DNA from: Saccoglossus kowalevskii
Taxonomy: Eukaryota; Hemichordata; Enteropneusta; Harrimaniidae
Assembly: GCF_000003605.2 (NCBI RefSeq)
Contig: NW_003156733.1
Location: 412,503 to 476,502 of the forward strand
Direction of reading: 5' to 3'
Length of the DNA stretch: 64,000 bases
A model generated the notes under the pieces. That model ran no database searches. It was given only the letters and a program-made list of their open reading frames with translations, and was not told the origin of the DNA. Shown here piece by piece: positions 1-12,402 of the stretch (positions within the stretch are counted from its first letter, which is position 1; each line of letters starts with the position of its first letter). The translations under genes and the position numbers were made by a program.

Positions 1-115
1 CTTACTGATGAAAAGACTGTTCACTCCCATCATGCAATCTCCCATAGTACTTCCGCAGACACAGTGGCGATTGCCAACATATCTACAAATAACCTCGCTC
101 TCAGGAGCTGAGGAA
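1..115 (+). repeat. Interspersed repeat R1, copy 1 (cut by the window edge)
   Basis: It shares CACTCCCATCATGCA, CGCAGACACAGTGGCGAT and AACCTCGCTCTCA with 12274-12402, about 85-90 percent by eye. No inverted ends or coding capacity are visible. Confidence 0.7.
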
Positions 116-330
116 TAAACCGACATATACGGACGAAGAGATACATACGTACAAAGCACCATTCAGAAGAAGGAAGTCAAATCAAGTATTTTATGTATTT
201 GAAATAGGGATAGAACGTTCACAAGAAACAACGTATCATCGTGTATTGCACATAAAGCGAGAGAGTCGTCTGTGAAGGACGACCATAGCGTGTCGTTGTG
301 TACAAACAAGCGTCAACCTATGAACTTTTG

Positions 331-483
331 CGGCTGATCTGCACTGGCTCGGAAGATGAATTCTGATTGGCTAAAAAAACAAAAAAAACTTGTGGCGTTG
401 AATGCACGTTCATTGTCAGTATTGTTATGCAAATTCAAACTAGCTAATCATTTACAACCTTCCGAGCCAGTGCAGATTAGCCC
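331..483. mobile_element. Short hAT-like MITE with 25-base terminal inverted repeats
   Basis: The left end (331-355) and the right end (459-483, inverted) share TCTGCACTGGCTCGGAAG and differ at two positions nearer the tips. The element is 153 bases long and has no coding capacity. AACTTTTG occurs directly outside both ends (323-330 and 484-491), an 8-base target duplication as in hAT elements. The match can be stretched to 10 bases, so a Mutator-like origin is possible. Confidence 0.8.
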
Positions 484-3400
484 AACTTTTGCGTTATTAT
501 AGCGTAGGTTGCCAACGACGCTCGGGACTCAATTCCCGCGCGTGCGCATGTGACGACCACCTCCGCTTTCAGCAGTGCTCGGTTATCATAGATCTGGAAA
601 CTACGGTTTCAACAATTAGCGGCGCAAAATATTATAATTCGTAATTCACGAGCATAAGTCCTGGTAAGATAACTAAACAGGATAGCATTTAAGCAGCTAT
701 AAATGAGTAGCGGTAATATCTACTATAATAATGTATGTAGCAGATGGTACTTCAAAAGAGAAATTCCAAATATAGGCACATTTCAACGTGATGATATCAC
801 TAAACATACAAGTTGCTATGCAATGATTTTTGAAGACCGGTTGAACATACAGGTTTGGATTTACGTGTTAGTGAGAAAACTGGCCCGTGGTTTAAAATGG
901 TTAAACCTTTCTTTCTAACGGGAGGTTTGATGAGAGATATTTTGCATATTACTATTTTGCGAAATTGTACCCATCGAAAGTTGAGCCACGATTTGTGAAG
1001 TTAAAACTGATTGAAAATACCGTGACATCGCTCTTAGACTAATGTTTGTTGAGTTTGGAAGACAATTTCACGGGTGATGCAGTATGATGCAGCAACTCAA
1101 CTAAAAACACACGAAGGATATACCGAACCACGAGTGAAAAAGTTTTTAAAAATATAAACAATTCACTGTATCCCAAAGACTTTTATTTTGACACAGGACT
1201 GTTTCTTACACGTATATTTGACATCGATACTAACGGTTTCTTTTTAATGTCTGATTTTATAAACAACACTTCGATTAATAAAATCATTAAGAAAAAAACA
1301 CTGATTAATTTTTTAAAAGGTCGCATCTTTCTGGCCTTGACTTTGTTGGGAGTGTTGATGACTGTGAACGCGCCTCGTCAGCAGAATTTACAGCGAAAGT
1401 ACCGAGCATTACTATATGAAAACGTGACTGATTTGCATAGTTCAAACTACTTAACCATAACATTCAATGCTAATTACAGGAAGTAACATAAACCATACAA
1501 CAAGTACCAAGACCAGCAACGATTTTATCTGCCTTGCAGTACATATGTTACAATAGGTGGTATAGCGTTCACCAACGGTTTTATTGATATATCATGTGGA
1601 ACATGTTTTTCTGCCAATCTGCCAATCGGCGAATATCGTATAGATATTTTGTAGACAATTCAAACGGGTTTATATAGAATATTTTGAAAAATTTTCATGT
1701 ATATGTTGGTTGTTACATATGAGTAGAATGTAATTGGTTTTTGTTTGTTTTCATAGTGTTTACATTTTTGCATGATGCTCTTCAGAAATTGAATGAGTTT
1801 CAACAGCTGTTTTAGGTCGAATTTGAGTTTAAGTACGAGTACCATTCCACAACCTATTAGGTATTGGCTGTTCCGAGTGTTTTATTATAATATACTACTA
1901 CGCCAGGGCGGCTATTAGTCGTACCCCCCCCCCCAGAAAACTGAAAAATGTGTTATTATTATGTGTTATTGTTCAATCGTTACACACAGTCTGGATGAGG
2001 TTTGAGATAGTTTGAGTTTATGTTCAGCGCTAATAACTAAGTATTAATTAATGCATACCTGTTGGCAACAATGTTCAGTCTATATATTTGTTCAGCCATG
2101 AAACAATTATTGAACGTTTACATGAGTCTAGATTTAATTTATCTATTCACAACAGTTTATGTTATCAATTAAAACCACGGAATAGCAATCAAGGACCTAT
2201 GAATGTATTCTGTGCGCTGACATTTAATGATTTTTTTCGTCATTCCCGTAGTATACATTAAATGTTTACGTTCGGAAAAAAAAATGCAAGTGAATTAATT
2301 GAGCAGCACAAATAGATGTGACAGTACAAGGCCCAAAAAAAAGCAATGCCTGTTGTAAAAAAAGCGAATACAATTTGTCTTGTGAATTTGCCAAGGTCTA
2401 CATCTGGGTGAAAGGAAAGTACGTCTATATACGTACCATCAAGCTGTGAATGATATCAAAGATTAACACAAAGATAAACCACTTCACTGCATCGACGTTT
2501 ATGTATTCGTATTTTGATGTTAGATAACATGCACTCTGTGAGATGGTGGGGGGATAATGCAAGTCCATGACTCTACGTAGCATTGTGGTTTATTAGTTGT
2601 CGTTTATTATCACCAAATGTCACGATGCAGCGCTCAACATGGCGATCTATAAATATAAAGCACCGTACAACATGCGTGTAATAAGTCGAAAAACTCATTG
2701 GAGCGCACGCAGTTCACTTCAGTCGTCAGCTGATTTCAGTATATTCGACACAAATGCCGCATATGTTACTGCGACCACGTGACATACTATAATAACGAAT
2801 GGCGCTGATATCAATCAAACTGAATAATCATATGGGAAATGGTGAATTGTAACAGTGATCGAGCGGGTAGTCACGGTTGGAAGTATAAATTATGCTACGA
2901 AATAAACATCGCAGTGAACATGCTGTATAATTATTAACAAGAATCTACCTTCATTATACTCAACTACTTCTAAAAAATATACATAGATAAAATTGACATT
3001 ACGCGTGTAATAATATTCGGCAGTTAATATGTTTTTTCTTTAAAATTGGAGTATGAAAATTAATACTAATAATGTGGATGTTCAAAATTATAATAGGAAA
3101 ATTAGGATTAATAATATTATAATAATAGTACGGGTTGTGTTTAGAGATGATTATAAACAGTTTTATGACAATTTTAATTTACATCTATAATGGAATCAAA
3201 GCGAAGTGATCTATCATGACGACTCACATAAACATCGATGGTTATAAATAGGTTAGTATTAATAATTCCGATTTTCAGATTATACAAAACGTGCTCCCTA
3301 TGGGTGTGACATACATTCGCTCTGAAGGCGAATAATATATATTATCATCATTTAGTTGCAGACGCGTATGTTCCTATCTTATAATATGCCATGTACAGCT

Positions 3401-3592
3401 TGCCCGATGTCGACGGGCGAACATGTTAAGTTGTGTCAAACAGATAACCAGTGGCAGCAATAGAAAGCATGTCTCGTATGGAATCCATTCTGGTAGAACA
3501 GACGTTTACACTTTTTGGCGTGATACAGTGAAAATGGAGACTCATATCCACTAAATAATTTACACCTTACGTAATAAAAAGAGCGATCATAC
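484..3592. other. No gene recognised
   Basis: AT-rich sequence. A C run lies at 1925-1934. CTATAAATATAAAG near 2646 looks like a TATA box on the plus strand, but no exon with family resemblance follows it. Short frames here are not supported. Confidence 0.5.
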
Positions 3593-3955
3593 CTGTATTT
3601 ATGAGGCTGTCTCCAACACGTTAGCGATGCGAGCCGAGAGTCATCTCATGAACGCAGCGGACATGCGCCAATACAAAAAAAAAACAGTTGAGAGATATAA
3701 TACACTGTTGTGACTGCGAGCTGGTCCGCCGTGCAATACATCCAAAATAACGCTTTGCATTGTGGGTCGGAAATTGCAATAAACACTCCAGCTGTCATAC
3801 TATAACACACGTGGAATGCTAAATGCGATTGTCGAGTATTAAATTAGATATTGACTCATGTAAACTGATGTATAATTTACATAGTTACTAAGAGCCGAGT
3901 TCTTAAAGTGTATCTCAATAACTACATTCAGTTCTTGTCATCAGGATATGTTTTG
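3593..3955 (-). promoter_or_regulatory. Promoter-like block with first non-coding exon and donor (left copy)
   Basis: This is the counterpart of 59620-60005. On the minus strand it has an E-box CACGTG (about 3808-3813), the ZNF143/Staf-like site CCCACAATGCAAAGCG (about 3752-3767) and the donor ATACAG/GTATGA at 3593, at almost the same spacing as in the right copy. The best-kept segment is about 3826-3876, matching 59884-59935. No coding exon downstream of it is recognised within the window, so if it is a promoter its gene continues off the left edge. Confidence 0.42.
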
Positions 3956-4359
3956 TTAAACGACATTTCCTGTCTCAAAACCTAATCAATTTTGACAGTG
4001 GTATATATCGAATACCTGTTTCTATATTTAATTAAATGTTAATGACAGATTTCAATGTTTGCTGGAGAGACATTTGATTGAAAACACTGACGTGTCTTCC
4101 AAATTTCCACATTTAATGTTTTTTGTGTCAAGATAATTATTATACATAATTTATATATTATATTTATATTTTAACATTTAATGATCGCTTGAGCACGATT
4201 GTTGAAATCCAAAGTACATATGGAGCTTTTTGCCGAGTGTATGTATGGCCGGTTTCAACGAACCCTTCAACCTATTAGTTATTGTCCAATATGATGTTTC
4301 GTTGTACAGTCGTATAACTAGACACTAACAATGCTGTAGTTGTATGTACTAATTATATA

Positions 4360-4567
4360 CTGTGGAATACTTTATTTTCGCTGGAATTAATTTTCGCTGA
4401 AAAGACTTTTTGGGCGTTTTGTATGGAATTTATTTTCACTGATTTTTGATGAGTTTAATGTGAAATATAGGAAAAAAAGTTTATTCGCTGGATTTTATTT
4501 TCACAGAATCATCCCTTCAGCGGAAATAGCGAAAATAAATTCCAAGCGAAAATAAAGTATTCTACAG
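4360..4567. mobile_element. 208-base MITE, mariner-like, with about 40-base inverted ends
   Basis: The left end starts CTGTGGAATACTTTATTTTC and the inverted right end starts CTGTAGAATACTTTATTTTC. Both continue with a second TTTTCGCT. TA lies on both sides (4358-4359 and 4568-4569), as expected for mariner/Tc1 target sites. It is non-coding. Confidence 0.85.
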
Positions 4568-4569
4568 TA

Positions 4570-7500
4570 CATTGTTTATTGCATGTACAATGTATTTTTC
4601 AGTTCAACCGCATGCGTAATCTAAACATCACGGTAACGGGCTGTGGAATTATTAAATCTTAATACGGAAATTTAATTTTGTTAATATTAAATTTGTTGGA
4701 ATATTTCGTATTCGGACCATAATACTAACAAAGCATTGTTAACAAACTCTCACATCATTATCTGCGTTTGAATTAACATATGCCGTTTATATGGTAAAAA
4801 ACATTTACTGCTTATTTTGGACGCTCATCATGATTGTAGCATGGTATGTTCCTGAATGCTAAGCAGTAGTATAAATGTATTTTACCACCAGGATTTTCCT
4901 GAAAGCTATATTTTAGTGTTCCCCTTGCGAATAAGTAATACAAGTCATTTATAAGTGCTTACACCCTCGCTAACGAAATAATTAGCTGATGCTATTGACA
5001 ATATGCAAAAACAATATTATGCAGCGACAGTTGCGTGATCCATTTCCAAAATTAAAACCTAATTTATATACTTATGATTTAGCATAAATATTTAACATTG
5101 GCGATTCCCGCTTTTTTTTAAAAGAGTCTTGTATCGCCAAACGTTGTATTTCCCACCAGAAAATGATATTCTGAAAACATTCGTTTCAAATGATATTCTA
5201 ACATGGTTATATATAGCTTAGTACGATTGAATCTGACCTATGACCTATATACAATGCGCGTAATGGCTTTTCATTACGTCAAGTAATGTGTGCATCTTCA
5301 AACGACATGGTCTGTAGACAAACATCTGCTCCACACACGCATATGAATGTAGATTCATTTTATGTCGCGAGGTAAAGAGTTCACTCCTCAGTGACCTCTG
5401 TTGTCAGTGTAGAGTGTCATTACGCTCAGTAAGTATATCGTTCACTCAATTAATATGTAGACTGATACGACGGACATGCGTGTATTCGGTGACAACAAAC
5501 TCTACATGATGTATGTCAACGTTCTCTGTGACACGTTAGTTTATTATTCGCATATCGTTGCTTGAGATCAATCGGCAAAGTAATTATCGTAATTTCTCAC
5601 CGCTACTTGTTTTTAATTGAAAAAAACACGCCCAGAAGTTCGGAAATATATACTAATTGTTTTAGCATTGTTTGAGTTTTACGTAAGCATACTAGGCCTA
5701 CAACGTGGATTCGATGAGTGAGTGAGTGAGTTTATTGTTGGTTGTTAATTAATTAAATGCAAATCACCGATCAAATTAAAATTCAATCCAAATTCTTATC
5801 ACGGACAATAATTTCTCATTCACATTCCTTAAGTACTTCCCTAGAAATAGGTCGTTACGTCCATGTGCTTTTGGCTTACAAGTGCTGCAATACAATGATA
5901 TTATTACGGTTCACGTTAACTAAAATACGCTAAAGTCAAATGTATCCAATTCTATTAGCGTTATTATGCTCGGGGTCTGCCTTCATTTACATGTAAACTG
6001 ACACATTTAATTAATTCTCCACTTTGAGCCTATATCGGTAAGAATGTCACATTGAGTTTGTGTGCCAGTATATATCAGATGTGAAAGAAATAATGCGACA
6101 CACTATGTCAAATATTGTAAAAGTATTACTTACACTGCTGGTTATGTTATTTTATATGTTACAGCATGTCTGACTGGAAAAAAGGAACCGTCCGAATGTA
6201 GTGACGTTTAATTTAGGCGTATGTTTAATGGTACATTGTTTATGCAGTCAAGTGGTAATTTACAGAGCACCTGTGACTCATCATTTCACATCGGTGATTA
6301 ATTGCTGACAAGCAGAGGTTCAAAGTACAGCATGCCATATGTTATTTCTGATGATCGCAATAACATGATTTATGGTTTGTTGTGTTTGTGAGATAGATGT
6401 AAGTTCATGCGATTATACGTATTTGACCTACTAAAAAATAGCACATTTTAAAATATATGCAAAACCGAAAATATGTTTTATCATTATATATCATGTTCAA
6501 TTTGATTAAATTTTGGAGACAAATTTGGAGAAAACATGGACCTTTACAATAGGAGTGATAATTATTCTTCACATGAAAAAACAATCGATAGAACGAAAAC
6601 TGTGTTTTTGTATATTTCATTGTCTGTGTTTGTCATAGTTTATCATTGCAGCTTGAGATTGAATTACTTGATCTCATTTTGCCAGTCTGTGAGTATGTTT
6701 AGATCACAGGAGTAAATAACTAATTATTCCATTAATCCAATGATTAACAGATACAGTGTTGGACGCATTTGCTTTGGAAACGAAACATGTGTGTGGACTG
6801 TTCGACCTTGTATATATAATCTCCGATTGTAACAATGTGGAAAAACAGATCGCGCAAACTTTGACATTGAAATTGTACTTCCTGTGGACGCTAGAAAAAA
6901 CAAACATTTGGAACATTATTAAGCATATTTCCCACACATATAATATCCGTTCCCCTGGCAACACCGTCAGTAGTAGCGCTAGCTGTTTCACACTTTCCTT
7001 GAACAAAAAAATATTGTTTGACATGTAAAATCGATTTTATCAGATAACCGTGCTATAACCTCCAGTTTTACATGTCATTAACTTGAAACCCCTGCCTGTA
7101 ATAAACCTAAAGTTAAAAAATATAAATCGTGCAATATTACAGAATATTCTGTGAAGAAAAAATATGTATCTTCATATGATCAGATAACATAACGCAAATT
7201 TTCAGATAAACTACCAGAATAAGCGGAAATATATTCTAAACATGACAATAATCATTTTAATCTAAATGTGCCAGCTATCGGGTAAAACATTTATTCTAAA
7301 TTGAATCTTTTTTTTCCTAAATGTGACATGATGTATAAGGCGAACTCGGATTCTCTGAAATGGAAAAATATATTTACCGCTGCTAAATGTGAAAATCCGG
7401 TTGTTACCAGTTCTTAACTGCAAACAAAAATGCGGCTATATCGACGGGGGGTTGTCACCGAACCCTTGAGGTTCGTATTAAATGTTCTAAGTATATGTCC

Positions 7501-7910
7501 CCAACGACCCAGGCAATGTGTAGATCTTTCAAACAAATCCACCTGCAGCACTGTAATGGTCAATAAAGCTACAAAACCCACATTTTGCGACTGTGTACTT
7601 CTAGAATGAAGTTACAATGTATAAAACAGCGAGCTCCTCAGTTATTATTATGTGGCTCATCAATATAGTGGTGAGACGGTTTTATTCATGCTGACAGACT
7701 GCACTGTATATTCGGAACTAATGTACAGTAGATACATATAATACATCTATATTAATAACCGCGATATATTAATACATAACTGGCACCATCTTGTTAATTC
7801 TCACCGATAAGAATATGATATTACAATTAGTTACACTGCATGGATTTGTACCCAACAAACCATTTGTTTACAAAAATGCATCGCAGTTTCACAGTGGTTC
7901 GTGAGATTTG

Positions 7911-7912
<2 letters not shown>
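4570..7912. other. No gene recognised
   Basis: AT-rich. A short GAGT repeat lies near 5715. Frames of 90-106 codons on both strands at 6704-7028 overlap each other and show no recognisable domain. Confidence 0.5.
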
Positions 7913-7975
<63 letters not shown>

Positions 7976-7992
7976 CACACACACACACACAC
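7913..7992. repeat. (AC)n microsatellite, about 80 bases
   Basis: An almost pure AC run with one interruption near 7969, followed by a short (TTAC)/(ATAC) tract. Confidence 0.98.
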
Positions 7993-10900
7993 TTACTTAC
8001 ATACATACATACATCGGTACGACATACCCTCCGTGTGTATGCTAAACAAGAAACCAATTGACTTGGGGGACCCAAACAACTCAGAAAGGCGAATAATTTG
8101 TTGAAAACAAATGTTTAATAATTCATGCTGAGGTTTATCAAATTTGTACAATAGACAATATAATAAAATAATAAAATAAATGATTTTTAATGACGAATTT
8201 GTGAACAATTTTGATCGCAAAATAAGTGAATTTGTTCAGTTGTGTATTCCTACACTAAACATATATTCTTATGTTATAGTCTTATACATCTTGCTGTCAC
8301 TGTATTACGCTTTTGTATTGACATAATTGGATTATAACATACAAAACGGTGGAATTTGTGAATCATCTTCTTGAATTCAATGTCAATTGGATGTGTTCAA
8401 CTCAAAGACTATTTGTATACACGTTGAATGGCGTTTATAAGACTGTGTTATCCGTAGGACAATTAGTGTAAAGAACGAGAGTATATAGACAGCTAGTAGA
8501 TTGGATAATAGCGTCGTAGAGACGTTACTGCTGTTACAGTAGTTTTATGGCCAAGGTTATATTACTGGCACATGAGTTTTAGTACACAATGTATGTATGA
8601 CGTAAGCTCAAAGATATGGGCGCCACGTCTAGCTGCAAAGATAACATCGCTGCCCTGTAGCAATTTGGTTACATCAATATTGTTATTTCGTAAACAAAAT
8701 ACTCAGCCGAACTTCAGACTGCGTGGCGGGAGTACAGCATTTGACACCAGTGTGTTACATTTATTTAAACAGGTCAACAGATCTTTTCCTATAAATAATT
8801 CTCCGACCTAGGAACGCGTGTCAACAACTGTTATTGTACGACGTGGTACTTCGGTTTATTGTGTTACTTTTAATTTAATAACATGCACATTCGATAGCTG
8901 AAATCAAGCATGTTTTTTTTAAAGATACACAACACATCACAATAATGTTAAAGCAGAGCGCGTTTAGTTGGTAGCTGTTCACATCAAACAAACCGTTCAC
9001 TACCATACAATGATGGATTGTGTTATACAATTGATCCTCTAAACTGTAGATAAAAATCAACTACGACAGATTATATAATATTTTCAAACTTTTTGATTGA
9101 TAGAAGGGTATAGCAGATTGTTAGCAGATGAAATTGATTGAACTTTCAAAAGGTTTATGTATTTAAAATGAAAAATGTCTCAGCAGTTGCTTCACACCAT
9201 ACTTGTGGATTAAATACCAGATTCAACTGTTTAACTAATTCTCGAGATCATCAAAGTTACCAGTGAATTGCAGCTTATTAAAAAGGATGCAACAAAATTA
9301 TAACATCAATATAAGTCATGTCTCGTAAAATAAGCCCACAAGCTGTTTCATTTATTATGAAAAATTGGGAATTTGGAGGTCGCATTATGCCTGAGGAGTT
9401 AGGGGGTCTAACAGATTAAGTCGATATGTAACAATTATAACAAATATACCACGGTACACGAGATGTCGTGTTTTATTTGTAATCTTTGCCTACTTAAGAA
9501 TTTGTTTTAATGAGACTGTATTTGAAAACGTCATATACGATAGCACATTGCGTTTGAGATCACTAATATACGCACCGTCCGATCTTTTGACATTCGAAAG
9601 TGCAACGTCACTGTAACCTTAGTTGGAAACACAAAATGTTTTGAAATTATGTAAAATGGACCAAAAAAGCTACGATGTACATAATTGATATGCATGATAT
9701 AATAGCTGAAATGCAAGAAAATCGTGGCAGAACTACTACTATTGATAAGTCTTTTTGATTCCTGTTATTATTCGTTTTAGTGATTCGAAATTCATAAATT
9801 ATGAATTGCAATTACGACCAGATTGTTTTTTTTCAACATATATGTCGTGTTTAGTTAAATTGAGTTCATTACGTGTCTCATTTTCTACATGGTCGTATAA
9901 TAACGATTACCGTCCCGGGAAATAATGACATTATTTATGTAAACAAGGCGATTATAGACGATCTCTTATGGTAAAATAACATCATTGGAAAAAAAGTTTC
10001 AGTTCATTAACCGAATCGTTGTTAGCAACAAATGTACAGCAATAATCGATTGGCAGAGATGCCCAGTGAGGATAATCTACTAGATAGATGGATGTTTGGT
10101 TTCGCAGTGAAGTCATACACAGGTCAGGAAGCCGTGTGTCAATTTCATGTAAACAAATAAGTAGAGAAACAAATTACCCTATAAATCACACGAAGAACGT
10201 AGAACATGTGTATATTGGAATCCATCGACATATTTACGTTTTTCCCGATGTATGTTATTGTGCACTTATGTCGTGGGATAAGGCAAGTCAGTGGATTACA
10301 TTAGTGCTCCGATACGCCTTTTTTGTTTAATTAATGGAAAATAATATTTGCAATCTCTTTTATATTTGTGATTCATTGCGTAGATCGTTCCACGCGAACT
10401 GGAAAGGTCATGTTAAGGATTCAATCTGGATGAGTGGGCTTTTTTGTCTTGTTTTATTTATGATAATTACCCACTTAAAACATTATTACACTCATAATTC
10501 ACGTTGTTTCAAATATGTAAACAGATAATGATGTTTGCTAATATGCCAATAAAATGATGGAATTATCAACGAAACTGCGACGAGTCTAAATGCACCGTCC
10601 TGAATACAATTTGTTACCACGACGCGATGCATGTATTGTCTATTGTAAGTTAGGTCGTAATGCTCACCGTTGACGTAACATACTTGCTATCAACCCCTTT
10701 GTATAGCGCGATTCATAATGCGTACAAGAAAACGATGCTATCCAATATTGTCTATTTTTAATTGTCTTGATTTGTATTAACTATAACCGTATGATAAATA
10801 ACGTCTGACCTATAAAAAAAGTTAGGCCAACTATATGTTAAAGTAATTCATATTTTATTGCAGTCATTATTGACTGCACTCGTTCGTACTATGCTCCAAT

Positions 10901-12273
10901 AGCGTTTTAACTTTTAAGCTTGATAGTATCATTATAGTACAAGAGAACTGGGGATGGATGTGAACCATCACTGCCTCAGCACAAATATTGTTGTGTAACG
11001 GAAGGAATGTAAATGGAAATGTACCTCGGTGTAATTTACAATATATATATGAGTTAACCTTCACTGTGAAGGACAATTGACTTAAATGACTGGTAGAAGC
11101 AAGGCTGGTCACATTTTGCGAAATAGTAGTTAGTTAGAATTAGACACATTGTGGGATATCGGAATATGGATGATAAACAGCAAGTGATATTTCCTGAGAT
11201 ATAGTTGGAATTGAAGCAAAGAAGTGGCCTATTAATCCATGAAACATACTCACACACATGTCCGTACATATCATCCTGTTTTTTTTGTGTGTGGGGCAAG
11301 GCTCACATGCACACAATCATAATAACTGGAAATGGTTTTCTCCCCGATTTGTAGGAAACTGTGTCTCTTTATGTAGTTTCAAGCCGTGTTCAAGATGGCT
11401 ACCCCCATATAAATTATAATTTACTCGTACTACTTTTACATTATCACGCCGCCTCACATAACAAAGCAAATCGTCCAGATGAACCCAGACATGTACAGGC
11501 AAAGTAAAAGCATTCTATGTCACCTAAAGCAACATAGACTCACCCAGAGCAGACGCGACCACAAGTCGACGCCAGCAAGATTCTAAAGCCAACTGCTTAG
11601 TCAAAACCCAAACAGTTAGCCAATTCGCTAGTGACTTAGCAAATTGGCTGCCCCAATACTTCTGAGACTTGCTTATAACAAAACCATGACATTTATAAAA
11701 GGCAAAGTGCTGAAGTTCACTTCGATTATACCTTTTACAATTGCATACAAGTCGTCAAAACATACAATTTGGTGACAGTTAGGAATGATATACCAAGATT
11801 TGACAATTCCATGAGAACATCGCAATGTTCTTTTAACACATGAAACGGATGTGCATTGGTCGAATTTTGTATAGTTTCAAGCACCCGTATATATTTTGAC
11901 AATAAATCCCTCATTCACATTGTGCAAATACAATCAAAACATTATTAAACAGGATTAAACCTTCCTGACAGTAACATGTAAGTCTTGTATAAACCCAATG
12001 AAAAGTACGGAGTCACGGCGAATACTTCTAGTGAGTCACCTATCTGAAAATGTCATTACTATGGACAATGACGTTGAACTGTGCTTTTCCATAAAGCAGC
12101 AGTTTCCATCTTTAAATAATACCCCGGCAAAGCATGTCTAATGTTTCACAACGAGTGTCCCGAGGGATTTCTCAAGATAAATGTCCCAAGGTTGTTTTGT
12201 TTACTAGAAGGACTTGTCTTTTGGCAGCATTTTCTTGTATTAATTTCCATTGCACAAAAAAGCAGCAAATACT
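7993..12273. other. No gene recognised
   Basis: No exon, RNA gene or repeat family could be supported in this stretch. Confidence 0.5.
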
Positions 12274-12402
12274 GTTACTGAAGCACAGAATTTGCATGAA
12301 AGACTTTTCACTCCCATCATGCATTCCCCCATATTACCGCAGACACAGTGGCGATCGCCAACATAACTACAAATAACCTCGCTCTCATGAGCTGAGGAAT
12401 TA
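12274..12402 (+). repeat. Interspersed repeat R1, copy 2
   Basis: This is the second copy of the repeat at the window start, in the same orientation, with similarity ending at GAGCTGAGGAAT in both. The family is unknown. Confidence 0.7.

Noticed and set aside
2646-2659. TATA-like string CTATAAATATAAAG on the plus strand
   Set aside because: Such strings are frequent in AT-rich DNA, and no exon or conserved start region follows.
6704-7028. Overlapping frames of 90 and 106 codons on opposite strands
   Set aside because: No domain, no splice context and mutual overlap. At most one could be real, and neither looks it.
7827-8104. Frames of repeated Thr-His or Cys-Val
   Set aside because: They are translations of the (AC)n microsatellite.
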